Source of the DNA: Phoronis australis
Taxonomy: Eukaryota > Phoronida > Phoronidae
DNA: 64,000 nucleotides
Direction of reading: 5' to 3'
Assembly (NCBI GenBank): GCA_002633005.1
Contig: NMRA01000211.1
Span: 570,790-634,789, forward strand
Shown: one piece after another, positions 23,199 through 34,215 of the stretch
Numbering within the stretch: position 1 is the first letter of the stretch
Layout: the number at the start of each line of letters is the position of its first letter
Position numbers and translations under genes: made by a program
The notes under the pieces: generated by a model
Told to the model about the DNA's origin: nothing
The model's database searches: none
The model's input: the letters and a program-made list of their open reading frames with translations, nothing else

Positions 23199-23642
23199 TA
23201 CTGTCAAGGTACCCAAACTACACGGTCAACGGGCTCATAAACACGGGCACAGACGCATGAACACGACTCGCGGACCTGCAAACACCGCCCACTGACTCAC
23301 AAACACGAGAACGGACTCACAAAACACGATCCACGCACCCAAATACTCGGGACAAGGACTCATATTCACGAGGAAACACGGTTAACGGACCGCCAAACAC
23401 GGGTCACGGACTCATCGGCTTCCTGAGTTAACTGACATCTTCATTTTGTCCGTAAACCGGGTTTGGCGGTCCGTTAACCGTGTTTCCTCGTGAATATGAG
23501 TCCGTGTCCCGTGTATTTGGTTGCGTGGATCGTGTTTTGTGAGTCCGTTCCCGTGTTTGTGAGTCAGTGGACCGTGTTTGCAGGTCCGTGCCCGTGTTTA
23601 TGAGTCCGTTGACCGTGTATTTTAGGTATCTTGACTGTTATT
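23199..23642. repeat. large fold-back made of CCCGTGTTT-type minisatellite
   Basis: The left arm (23199-23419) and right arm (about 23452-23642) are reverse complements over roughly 190 bp, from ACTGTCAAGGTA / TATCTTGACTGT at the outside to GGCGGTCCGTTAACCGTG near the loop. Each arm is itself a degenerate minisatellite of 20-30 bp units of the form GGACTCACAAACACG. The left arm carries an extra unit. The loop of about 30-40 bp includes CTGAGTTAACTGACATC. The arms should form a long cruciform or RNA hairpin. Confidence 0.8.
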
Positions 23643-24499
23643 GTTGTTGTGGTTGGTATGTGCTTAAATATATTGTTGTACTTTGTAGCCATTTTAGCAT
23701 TGACTGGGAGTAGACAAGGTGAAATGTTAAAAAATCAGTGACACTGTCACACCACAGCGAAAATAGAAATATATTTGAGACACATACATGAAATGCATTT
23801 TTAGTATAAACAAAAGACGTTGTTCATGCTAGGTTATGATAATGTTGTATGGCGTAGCCTGTACACATTCAGTAGTCTAAAGTTAATTTATTCGCCAAAT
23901 GCATGCATGTTGTTGGTATAGTATTTACATTTTCCCTTTTCATCTTCATTTCATTACACATTTCAGGCGTAGCCTGTGCTTTTAATATGTTTAGTCTCTT
24001 TGTTATCATGTTCATATTACTAAAACAAAACACCAGTAATAAAGCACATTGTGCTAAATTAATAATATTGGAAATCGGCACACAGTTTCCTTTCACAAAT
24101 ATTAAATACTTTTCAATAAACAATTGTAATTTCGGTTATGGTTCACCATTTAACGAATAAAAGAATAAACACAACTTATAGAATCATGTACAGGTGATAA
24201 GTGTTCTCTTGAAGCAATCTGTAGACGTGATCCACCAAAATGGCGTCCTAAACAGTCGTAACTATGTGGTGATGTACTGTGCAAATCAATAACATTGCGG
24301 TTGTCGTTTTTGACAAACCTTTTATTTAAAAATGTTATTTCATCGCAGGATAAAACATCCCGTCACGATTCAGACCTAATTATCAAGAGTATCCCACAGC
24401 CTCCGTGTATAACTTGCTCCCTTGCATAATTTTTTAGAGATTTAGAGCTAAAACAGGAAGTACACTCACGTCTTGTGGAGTCTAGGTGATAGGCCGTAG

Positions 24500-24755
24500 G
24501 TCATTAATCCGAAATTCCAATAGTTCGCAACTCCGAAAGTTGAAGTTCGGCATTAATTTTTAGACTATTGGACCTTCGGACTCATGAAGCTTCTGAGTTA
24601 AGCGACAAAGCGAAACCCTCCATTTTTGTCAGACTTGTGTACTTTCGGACTAATGATCCCTTGCACTTGTTTAGATTTATGTCCCTTGGGACTTACCGTA
24701 TGGACTTTAATAACGCCTGCATTTGTCGGAGTTGTGAACCTTTGGAATATTGAGC
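24500..24755. repeat. weak fold-back of a TCCGAA-type repeat
   Basis: ATTCCAATAGTTCGCAACTCCGA on the left resembles the reverse complement of CGGAGTTGTGAACCTTTGGAAT on the right, and TTCGGACTMATGA occurs several times between. The organisation resembles the 23.2 kb fold-back but is much more eroded. Confidence 0.4.
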
Positions 24756-25041
24756 CGCATCGTTTTGATGAGTTTACTATGTTCTAAATTGGCGACGGCC
24801 TCCTTAATGTTTCCTATTTATCCTTTTTGTATCAAATGTCGGGTTGGTAATGAAAATAACCAAAGCCCACGTTTTTAATATTAAAAAGAATTCTTCAGAA
24901 ACGGTTGATTTTTACATTTACTAAACTAATTTGTTAAAGAAACGAAGATTGATAACGGTAGCCCTTTGTTTACTCAAACTTCGTTAAAGACAAATCCTGT
25001 CTTTGACAAGTTTATAATATACATAAACAAACACATGCACA

Positions 25042-25045
<4 letters not shown>

Positions 25046-25091
<46 letters not shown>
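25046..25091. repeat. (AT)n microsatellite
   Basis: An uninterrupted AT dinucleotide run immediately upstream of the truncated 5' end of the LINE. Confidence 0.95.
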
Positions 25092-25094
<3 letters not shown>

Positions 25095-25096
<2 letters not shown>

Positions 25097-26404
25097 GTAC
25101 TTTTATATTATGGTTGTAACCCCTTGTCTTTAAGTTTCTTGAGAAACTATTTCTCTAATCGGGCTCAGTATGTTCAAATTAACAACACAAAATCTAACAC
25201 AGTTCCAATTCTACGAGGTGTCCCACAGGGGTCTATATTGGGTCCGTTATTATTCATCATTTATATGAATGATTTTGTGAAGTGCACAAGTTTCTTTGAC
25301 TGCATACTCTATGCTGATGATACTACTATTATTAATAGTATTCATAGCACATTGTCTGTTAATGAGTCACGCATGTTTTGTGCGGAGCTGGAGAAAATTC
25401 AGTCTTGGTTAAACGTAAATGGACTGGTTTTAAATGCAACTAAAACAAAATTCATGGTTTTTCATAAACCCCCAAAACGTATTGATGATTTTTATTTAAA
25501 GTTTAATAATTTGGAAATTGAAAGAGTTCGTTCTTTCAATTTACTTGGTGTTACCATCAACAAAAACTTGTTATGGAGTCCACACATAAACAGTTTGTTG
25601 AGAAAGATAAGCAGTTTCTGTGGTGTTCTTAATAACATAAAACATTTTCTTGCCCTTTGAAACTTTGAAAACTATATATAATGGCCTTGTCCTTCCTCAT
25701 TTTAATTATGGCATTCTGCTATGGGGGTGTGAACATCATAGAATATTTAAATTACAGAAAAAGGTTATTCGCAATATTACCTCTAGTCATTTTAATGCCC
25801 ATACAGATCCTTTATTTAAGACTACACAGTTACTCAAAGTAAAGAACTTGTACGTTGTTGCTATTATTAAATTTTTCTACAAATTTGTTCATAATTACTT
25901 ACCTTCATTTTTTAACACGTTCAATTTAATAACTCGTGGGTCTGTTCATGAACATTACACTAGGCAACGACATCTTTTACATACTCCCCGTTGTACTAAA
26001 TCCTTTGTTGAAGATTCAGTTCGCAATGCCCTAGCTCATATCATTAATATCCTTCCTGAAAGTGTCTCCCAAAAACTTTTTACCCATTCGTTATCCTCTG
26101 ATATAAATTATTTTAAGAATGTTTGTTTTGAAAATTATGAACTTGAGTGCACTATTCCCAACTGCTTTGTATGCAACTATTTTCGATAATCTCTCCCAGT
26201 CTTTACACAAGTAGTTTTAAAGTACATCATCACCTAATTTTTATAGTTCTGCTTATCTGTATATTTTTTCTTTCTTATTCTCTGGTGGCTCCGTGGTCAG
26301 CGTACCTCTCGGGTCCTTCACGGAGTCTCCATAAGCGTAAATCTGTTTCAACTGTATTTTTTGGTTTTTGACTTAAAGTGAATAAAGTGTATTACTACTA
26401 CTAT
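25095..26404 (+). mobile_element. 5'-truncated non-LTR retrotransposon (LINE)
   Basis: The body encodes the palm, thumb and C-terminal part of a LINE reverse transcriptase in two frames. The 3' end has AATAAA at 26381 followed by a short ACT-type repeat tail (TATTACTACTACTA) rather than poly(A), as in several CR1/Daphne/RTE-X lineages. The 5' end is lost next to an AT microsatellite. It lies in the intron between the two FTP exons of the PAN-FTP gene, in antisense to that gene. Confidence 0.8.
25124..26189 (+). pseudogene. LINE reverse transcriptase, frameshifted and truncated
   Basis: The first frame (to 25660) contains LRGVPQGSILGPLLFIIYMN and the catalytic box LYADDT, so the two essential Asp residues of the polymerase are present. 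At about 25650 a one-base shift moves the reading into the second frame, where LPFETLKTIYNGLVLPHFNY and YGILLWG give the usual connection region and a C-terminal domain ends at 26189. The endonuclease and the N-terminal part of the RT are missing, so the copy is dead on arrival. Few other lesions suggest a fairly young insertion. Confidence 0.85.
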
Positions 26405-27590
26405 ATATAAAACAAACATTATTTCATCTTGTAATTAAAAAAGAGCGCTCTTTTTGGCGGGAGAACATCCATTTTCTATAGCCAGAATATTTCCCTGGCT
26501 GGTGTTACGTTAATGTATATGTAACAATTTGAGCAGTTGTGGCAATTTGAGCCTGTACTATAATTAGGGTTTGCAAACCAAAATGCCATCAACATGATTT
26601 CAAACCATAGATCTTGACCTGTCATTTGCAATACTTTTTGAAGTTTTGAAACCCGTTGGACGGTTCTGGAGTAATTTAAAATTCAGACCCTCAAAATTTT
26701 TTATTTCAGCAAGCGAACCCTCGAAAATTTCAAGGTAAACATGAATTTTTAAATTTGACTGCACCTGTCTCTTTTGGATGTGTTCCTGGATGGACCATGC
26801 TTTATCAACTGATTAAAGTTTAATTGAAATTTGTTAGGATAAGATTGATGATGATGACATTGAGTGTACACTTTTATAAAAAATTCGGACCTGGAAGTTA
26901 GGAGGTGCTATAGTGCAAAAATAAAATTTTCTATTTCGATCAAAAAAATGAAAAGCGTACACTAAGAGTTGAATACAGAAATTTCTCACAGACCATTTGA
27001 TATCAAAATGTTGGGAATCGGTTCAAAAACAACGACCACCAAGCAGCAAAAAGTTTGACCCCCACTTAAAATCACAAAAATTTAGCGGTGAGTGAAAAAT
27101 ATCCGAAGTGCTTGCATTACTTTAATTTTTAAAAATATTAATAATTGCCCCAATTTGTTTTAATAGATATTAATAGAAAGAAGAACGTTCAAATATTTTT
27201 CTGGCACGCTTTTCATTTTATGTCATTTAGTATTCTAACAAACATGACCTTGTGAAGATCATGAAATTGGCAAAATTTTGCTGTTGCTGAATTTCCGACA
27301 TATTTGTTTGCTCAACCTACTATAATATAGACCCAAATTGACAAACCCAAAAATTTTCTTGACAGTTAGGGCAAATTGTAACAATCTGTCCTAAAGCACT
27401 GACCCAAATTATTATAATTTTGAAGTTGTTACCCTTTGGGTCTGCACAGCCTTTGAAGTAAGTTGGGGGTGAATGTCTGCTGGTGTATAATATTGTTGCA
27501 TTTTCTACTGTTTCACCTTTGTCACTACAATAAAGGATATAAACATACGCACACATGTACACACAGGCACATACGCACGCACGCGGACAC
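26405..27590. other. no gene recognised
   Basis: AT-rich intronic sequence of the PAN-FTP gene (minus strand). No repeat or coding signal seen apart from the CA microsatellite that follows. Confidence 0.4.
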
Positions 27591-27591
27591 A

Positions 27592-27643
<52 letters not shown>
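27590..27643. repeat. (AC)n microsatellite
   Basis: A CA/GT dinucleotide run of about 50 bp, preceded by a degenerate ACACGCACGC-type tract from about 27545. It lies just inside the intron beyond the donor site of the FTP first-half exon. Confidence 0.95.
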
Positions 27644-27648
<5 letters not shown>

Positions 27649-27701
27649 ACAGAAACAGTGATTGGCAGCTGTTGAGGGAAAAAGTATGTTGAGATGATTA
27701 C

Positions 27702-27899
27702 CGCAACAGTCGCCTCTGTTTGTGATCGTAACATGCGTAATTCCATAGACTGCCTGTAGGTCTACTTGCCACCAAGGGTTCATTTCTTCCTCTGTGTGTG
27801 TACATGAGCGTTCATGGAAACGATTGGCTTGGTTACCGTCAACCGCATTTTCAGCAAATCCTTTTATTTGTTTCGTGCTTGACTGTTGTGCCGCTTTCC
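27702..27899 (-). CDS. PAN-FTP secreted lectin-like protein, exon 2 (FTP domain first half)
   Basis: The exon begins after GGCCTAG (acceptor) in phase 1 and ends TGTTGCG/GTAATC in phase 1. It encodes [69 protein letters not shown] and ITNR.DCC are diagnostic of the N-terminal half of FTP/fucolectin domains, including the residues that form the calcium- and fucose-binding loops in characterised members. Joined to the PAN exon at 46800 (phase 1 donor CCTG) it reads [11 protein letters not shown], and joined to 17882 it reads CCGDRLHDFE, both without a frame break. The introns are unusually large (about 18.9 and 9.8 kb). Confidence 0.8.
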
Positions 27900-27904
27900 C
27901 TAGG

Positions 27905-29500
27905 CCTTAAGAAAATCAAATGCGTATAAACGAAGTGAAAGAAAGTCAATCGTTGAATATCGTTTCATTAGCAGTCAGAAAAATGACATAGTCACCTCCG
28001 TGAAAGTCATTAGATGTATGTTACCATTTATCTAACCCTCACAAACTCAGCAATTATTTTGAGAATTTTGAAAACGTGACAAGTTTAAGAACTGGGCAGC
28101 AAAGCCCGCCAGTGTTGCCTTAGCGTGCACATGATATTGACGGCCTTCCTCCACATATACATGTAGAGCAACTATCATGGAACATCGTGATCGAAAAATG
28201 TGAATGTGAGAAATGTGTACTTGGGTTATTCTGGGAGTCTCCCGTCCCCATAATCAGTAGTGTCTGCTGCCGCCAGCTGAGTATTTAAAATCCTGACCAA
28301 ATCAATACTTGTGCGACTGAGCAAGACAGCAGCACATGACAAAAAATACCCTACAAAATTAGCACTTTCGCTATCCCCGTCGCCATTTCTTTCGGATACA
28401 CACCCGAGACGAACTCACGAAGGCAGAAATTCCCACTCAAGACGTTGTCAAAGTTTGCAGCACCCACTGTACCTACCAACAGCTCCTATAGGCGAGTCCC
28501 AGGGGACTCTGGCATGTGTTTCCGAGAACCATTTTCAGGTAATTTTTGCCTTTGGACCGGGACTGTCAACAAACCGCCCTCCCCAAAATGACGCCCATGG
28601 ACAATTTTCTACATACATGGTTGTGGGCATACTTTTTAGACACAGTCGAAACCTTTTAGGGGTTTTAGGATTACTAAAATGCGCAATTTTACCGAGGGCA
28701 AAAACAAATCTCTATTCAGGTTTAAAGTAGGTCATCAGCTCAGTTGTTTATTTTAGATGCCTGCGTAATATTTTTAGTTATATATCGTTTTTAGAAATAT
28801 ACTTCCAACCAGCAAACACCCACCACAACGAACGTATATTTTATAAAGACATGTTTTCATTATTGCAACACGTTTCCAAAAAGAACCCTGAGCTTACTTT
28901 GGCTAACAAGAAGGGCAAAGATGTGCCTCTTTCCTATAATACGATCTCAAACACCTTTCACTAATTTCCGGCATCGCAACACCTAGTGCAATAGCCCGGT
29001 GTCAGTTAGATTTACTGAACCTTGCAATGTCTCCTTACAGTGATTCTTTCAAACTACTGCCAAACTCGATGTGGTGATGATCGAGTGGCTATTTGGCCGT
29101 CCTCTGGCTTGGCTTTTTCAAGCTCCAAGATGGCCAACAAAACGACTTCCACGTAGTCTTTGATGAGAATTTCAACTTCATCATACACTGTACACACAGA
29201 TCCTTCCATGTTCTTCTGTGTTGTTATTAATTAAATATAGCTACAGTATTGTCAGGCACAATACTTAAAATAGGGTTTCATTCATTTATTCATCAATTTT
29301 AATCTAATTGGGGTAGGAAAGTAATTTTGATGTGAGTTTTTTCATTTTCGATGTAAAAGAATCTTATGAGTAGTTGGAGCTAGAAGACGTGCTACAGTGT
29401 ACAGAAGAAACTGTACAAAAAAGCCATTTTGTTGAAAATTCTAAAGAGAATCTTGGCAAGGGCAAGTGTTAACGAACGGGTAGTTAACTAAGAGCTTTTC
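27905..29500. other. no gene recognised
   Basis: Intronic sequence of the PAN-FTP gene on the minus strand. The 139-codon plus-strand frame at 28311-28730 has no recognisable domain. Confidence 0.4.
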
Positions 29501-29520
29501 AATTGCATCGTGGGTAGTAT

Positions 29521-29700
29521 GATACTGCCTATACGGGTTGCGTCACGAGAGATTTTGACCAGCAAGAAGAATCATAGGTAGACGATGCTGCCTGCAAGTA
29601 TTGCGTCACGAGGGACTGTGACTAGCAAGAAAAATTGTCGGTAGACGATACTGCATGCAAGTGTTGCTTCACGAAGGACTGTGACCAGCAAGTACGCCGC
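29521..29700 (+). repeat. 63-bp tandem repeat of the 5' terminal segment
   Basis: Three units start at 29521, 29584 and 29647 (GATACTGCCT, GATGCTGCCT, GATACTGCAT). Each contains TTGCGTCACGA or a one-base variant and a GACCAGCAAG-like tail. Confidence 0.8.
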
Positions 29701-29723
29701 AGTACAGTGTGTGTTAGTTCGAA

Positions 29724-30835
29724 GATTCAGCAACAGAATTGTCATTCAAACGATCGAAACAGTTCGGTTATACTGCTGGAGAGTTAAGTAAGTGCGCAGA
29801 GGCGCTCTTGCAGCATGCCTTGGAGTGTGAAGAGCGCTCTCATAAGCGGGAGCTGGAACAGGCAAAGCTTGCACAGGAAGAGAAAAATCTTACACAGAAA
29901 CATGCACAGCGTGCCCATAAACAAGACCTGGGCAGAGCTTGCACGGGAACAAGCAGATTGTTCCATAAATAAGACCTGGAAAAGGCAGACCTTGCACAGG
30001 AACAAGCTGAATACGAAGATAAGCTTGAGCAAGAACGTCCCGAGCGGGTCTAAGTTACTGAGATTGAGAAGCAGAAGACACTGCACCTCCAAAGGGACAC
30101 CTTGTGGTGGGGTTTCAAGCAATAGAGTAAATACCAGCCGATCCAAACTGCCAAGGTTCGACGAGCTCGTCGAGGACATAGATGCCTTCCTAGCCCGATT
30201 TGAGACGTTCACCATAAGCCAGAAGTGGAACAATTCGGAGTCGGGTGTAGACTTGAGTCCATTGTTGACAGGTAAAGGCCTACAGGTGTTCAACAACATG
30301 CCGTCCGACCAAATTAACAGCTACGACCAACTAAATGTGGCGCTGCTGCACAGATCTGAACTAAACGAAGACAGGTTGCGACAGAAGTTCGGAGAGTCCA
30401 AGCCTGAAAGGGGTGAAAGCGTGTTACAATTCGGGGCAAGGCTAAAAAGTTTTTCAACCGCTGGACACAACTGGCTGGGGTCGACGTGACTTATGATGGA
30501 TTCAGACACTTGCTGATCCGAGAGCAGTTTCTATGGATGTGCCATCCTGAGATATCTGTATTCCTGAGTGAACGTAAACCGAAGATCTTCGACAAGGTGT
30601 CGGTCACTGCTCAACATACATGGACGCCCACTGTACTGATTTATTGGGCAAGGGGTTCACAAAGAAAAACTTGGGTCTAGTAGCCCAAGAGACAGACACC
30701 GCCAAGCAACACAGAGGAATGAAGGACAGAGACTCCTCGTTCGTCAATAACTAGAAACAAGGATAACAAAGAGTGTTGTAATTGTCATCGAAAGGGTCAT
30801 CAAACCAGGGACTGCTGGATGAAACAGTCGCAGAC
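29724..30835 (+). pseudogene. gag of the Gmr1-like element with CCHC zinc knuckle
   Basis: The reading starts near SFKRSKQFGYTAGELSK and a coiled Glu/Lys/Gln-rich segment (about 29815-30040, several internal near-repeats). It continues in another frame with KLPRFDELVEDIDAFLARFE, LSPLLTGKGLQVF and LRQKFGESKPE, the conserved capsid-like core of metazoan Gypsy gag. Frameshifts occur near 29930 and 30480. At 30774-30815 a knuckle reads CCNCHRKGHQTRDC, a perfect C-x2-C-x4-H-x4-C. Gag packages the element RNA. No intact frame spans the gene. Confidence 0.75.
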
Positions 30836-31040
30836 CAAAAAGTCCGCTTCAAATGAGCAATCGTCTGGCTCGTAGCAAGAACGGACTAAAAAAGAAGACA
30901 CCAAAAGGCGGGAATGTGTCAAGCTGCGGTAGCGACTGTAGAGCAGCAGAGTTGATGACTGTTTGAAGTCAGTCGATGGGTCACCGATACCAGTAGAGAC
31001 AGGGGCCTGTGATGAGCACATAGAACCTCCAGCTGACCAC

Positions 31041-31340
31041 AATATGACCGTATGTGACAGTTACGTCAACGAGACAAAGGTACGCATGATGCGTGACACT
31101 GGTTGTAGTAGTGCGGCGGTGAAGACGTCCATTGTCAAAGAAGGTCAACTGACGGGGAAACAACACATTTGCATGTTAATAGATGGGACTGCGCTATCTT
31201 TTCCTATATCAGAGATTGAGGTTGACACAACATATTTCGGGGGTGAAATAGAGACGATGTTTATGCGAATACAGATCTACGACCTCATCATAGGGAATGC
31301 TGTTGGCATCAGCAAGCATCCTGATTCCAATTGGCAAACA
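31041..31340 (+). pseudogene. aspartic protease of the Gmr1-like element
   Basis: The frame 30963-31619 contains VRMMRDTGCSSAAV with the catalytic DTG at about 31095-31103, then flap-like and LIIGNAVG segments, where the second hydrophobic-G motif of retropepsins is expected. The part after about 31440 (VSKIKYEQQHDPSLRKLMEL) is the linker found before the integrase zinc domain in this group. A frameshift near 31600 separates it from integrase. Confidence 0.75.
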
Positions 31341-31582
31341 CAAGGTGGTGTCATGTCCGCAGTCACTATTAGACCAAAGGCTAAGAAAAGAGAAAAACCC
31401 ATTAAGCCTTTGGCGGAGACTCTATCCGGGGTGGAAAGTCTCGACGTCAGCAAGATTAAGTACGAGCAACAACATGATCCTTCCCTACGAAAACTTATGG
31501 AACTTGTTGAGAAAGGGAAACGAGCAAGAGCACGCGGTAGAGGTCAACACTGGTATGAGATGCAAAGGGGGTTCTGTGCTGA

Positions 31583-32640
31583 GTGTATGCTGACAAGACC
31601 AAAGAGTTGCGTCAGATAGTTGTCCGTGTCAAATATCGACAACAGGTTATGACGTTAGCTAACGAGTCAATCGTTGGTTGGCACCTTGGTGTGACGAAGA
31701 CCAATGATAGAATAGACAGTAGCTTTTATTGGCCAAGAGTTGGCAGTGAAGTAAATCGTTTTCTTGCAGATCATGTGACATCTGCCAGCGGACAACTCCT
31801 AAGGGCAGGATCTCTAAAGTGCGTTTGGGTGAGATGCCACTTATGAAAGAACCATTCCAGCGTATCGCTGTTGATTTGATTGGTCCTGTGTCGCCAATCC
31901 GTGACAGAGGCAACAGGTACATTCTCTCCACCATGGGCTATGCCACAAGATACCCAGAGCCAATGCCTCTACCCAGAATAGAACCTGAACGACTGGCAGA
32001 AGCATTGTTTGAAACCTTCTGTAGAATTGACTTTCCACGAGAGTTGCTTAGTGACTGTGGGACACAGTTTACCACGGAAGCACTGAAAGAAGTTGCTCGG
32101 CTAATATCCATGAAGCAACTGTTCACCACTCCGTACAAACCGAAATGCAATGGATTGTGTGAGTGTATTAACGGTGTACTGAAAAATATGCTTAAGAAAA
32201 TGTGCCAAGTGCGTCCACAAGAGTGGGACTGGTACTTACCACGAACACTGTTCGCCTACCGAGAGGCACCACAAGTGAGCAGAGGCTTCTCGCCATTTAA
32301 ACTGTTATATAGTAGAACCGTGCGAGGGCCCATGCACGTGCTTGAAGTATTGTGGACTGGGAATGAAACACCAGAAGTACGAAATACTTATGAGTATGTC
32401 CTCGTCTAGAAGAGACATACGAACTGGTGAAGCATACAAGCACAATTTGTGACAAAAAGGCACGAGATCGTGGCTTCAAAGATGGAGGCCAAGTCCTAAT
32501 ATTGTTATCAACCGACAGTTACAGGCTGCTACTGTAGTGGAGGGGCCCCTATGAAGTAACCGAGATACTCAACAAAATGAACTACCAAATAAGTGTTTGT
32601 GGAAAGACCAAGAAACCTGTTGAAACTGTACATATCTCGT
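31583..32640 (+). pseudogene. integrase of the Gmr1-like element (upstream of RT)
   Basis: The N-terminal zinc-binding region is recognisable as GWHLGVTKTNDRID..FYWP followed by a degraded second Cys pair (31670-31790). After a frameshift the core runs from 31819 to 32409: FQRIAVDLIGP carries the first Asp (codon at 31872), LLSDCGTQF the second (32053) and CNGLCECINGVLK the Glu (32161). The second Asp and the Glu are separated by 35 residues, the standard D,D-35-E spacing. A GPY/F-type module (WRGPYEVTEIL) is readable at 32540-32575 across a stop. The catalytic triad is intact although the gene as a whole is broken. Confidence 0.85.
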
Positions 32641-32854
32641 GACCAAAGTGGGGCTGAAAGTAAAGAAGATGTGGATCAGAATTCTGACATTGCAGCCATT
32701 GCTGAACTTCAGCTTGAAATGGACAATGAAGTTGGCGTTGTCGATGATGAACATCTACTAGACCTGGGATCGACAAATCAAAGTGAGACCTACAAAGATG
32801 TCAAGATATTAGACGATCTCACTACTAGCCAACGAAGGGAGGTGACAAGCCGTT

Positions 32855-34107
32855 AGAAGCGTACTCGGAAATCATTAGTGAGGTACCGGGTACGACCCAT
32901 CTAGTTGAGCACAAGATTGAGACCATCAGTGATGAGCCCGTGAGAGTCAAGCCATATCCCCTGCCATATGCCACACGATCTTTTGTGAACGAGGAAGTTG
33001 ACAACATGTTAAATTGTGAAGTCATACAACCATCCGATGCTCCCTACACTCTCCGGTGGTCTTAGTGAAAAAAGATGGTTCCAATCGATTCTGTATCGAT
33101 ATTCGTCGTTTGAACGCCATCCCCAAGTTTGACTCGGAACCGATGGGCATTCTTAATGACATCATGGCTAAGAACAGTAAGGACCAGTATTTTACGAAGA
33201 TTGATCTAAGTTTAGGATACTGGTACAGGTAGGTCTTTGTCGCCGAGGAATGAAGACCTAAGACTTCTCTTGTAGTACCAAATGGTTGCTACAATTTCGT
33301 AGAGATGCCATTTGGTCTGGAAAGTTCGGAAGCGACCTTCAACCGCATGATGGAGATGATGTTGGCAGGAGCACATAATACAGAACATTATGTGGATGAC
33401 ATTCTGTGCGATAATAAGACATTGACTGAACACCTTGCCACCTTGCGAGATACCTTCCAACGTTTGCGAGTGGCTGCACTAACGAATCGACCCACCATGT
33501 GTTCGGTTGGATCTCGTTCTGTCGATTTCGTTGAACATGTGGTCGGTGAAGGGTACTTAGCAATGGATGAACAAAAGTTGGGACGCATCCCAGTTGCACC
33601 GCGACCCAGAATGAAGAAATAAGTTCGTTCTTATTTCTCGGGTTGGGTAGCTACTACAGAAAGTTCATAGCAAACTTCCCTGAAATCGCGGTCCCGTTTA
33701 CTGAGCTCACAAAGAAGAAACATCCTAACACCGTGCAAAGGGAGGATGCTCAGCTTTATACACTCTTCGAGACTTGCTGACAATAGCTTTCGTACTAAGA
33801 TTACCCGATTTCATTAGACCTATTATCATTCAGACTGATATGCCAGATTCTGGTATAGGCTGCATTTTGATGATGGCAGGGTTCCAGTACATGTAGCATG
33901 TGCTAGTAAGAAATTGTTGCCTCGGAAACGGAATTACTCGGTCATTGAAAGGAAATGTATGGCTATTGTCTTTGCCATTAGAAAATTTGCAAAATAATTG
34001 TATGGTAAATAATCCATCATTCATACTGACCATCAACCACTGGCTTACATTCAAAAAGTAAGTTAGAAAATGGACGCATCATGAGGTGGGCCTTGTTTTT
34101 GCAAAAC
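32855..34107 (+). pseudogene. reverse transcriptase and RNase H of the Gmr1-like element
   Basis: The reading begins EIISEVPGTTHLVEHKIE and PVRVKPYPLPYA, shifts frame near 33045, then gives VVLVKKDGSNRFCIDIRRLN, DQYFTKIDLSLGYW, MPFGLESSEATFNRMM and the catalytic EHYVDDIL (about 33389). The connection and RNase H follow in pieces to 34107: FRPIIIQTD-like with the first Asp, CASKKLLPRKRNYSVIERKC and HTDHQPLAYI. There are stops at about 33230, 33620, 33780 and later. RNase H is cut off at MRWALFLQNY, where sequence passes straight into the 63-bp terminal repeats, so the end of the gene is deleted. RT lying 3' of integrase is the notable feature. Confidence 0.85.
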
Positions 34108-34215
34108 TATACTGCCTGCAAAAATTGCGTCACGAGGGACTGCGGCTAGCAAGAGGAATTGTGGGTAGACGATACTGCCTGCAACTGTTGCGTCACGAAG
34201 GAATGTGACCAAATG
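34108..34215 (+). repeat. 63-bp tandem repeat of the 3' terminal segment
   Basis: Two units starting at 34108 and 34171 match those at 29521-29700. They are followed by TTTTAGTTCGAAAATTAAGC, which corresponds to the block after the left array. This supports an LTR origin. Confidence 0.75.

Noticed and set aside
23218-23625. CRISPR-like spaced repeats
   Set aside because: The repeated units are an imperfect minisatellite without constant repeat/spacer lengths, arranged as a palindrome in a eukaryotic genome.
27320-27783. Cys/Val-rich proteins on the minus strand
   Set aside because: They are translations of the CA/GT microsatellite in several frames. Only the part from 27702 is a supported exon (FTP first half).
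28311-28730. 139-codon plus-strand frame
   Set aside because: No recognisable domain, signal or splice sites; possible chance frame in a GC-richer patch.
29784-30299. 171-codon minus-strand frame
   Set aside because: It is antisense to the repetitive gag coiled segment of the Gmr1-like element and consists of Leu/Phe-rich shadow sequence.
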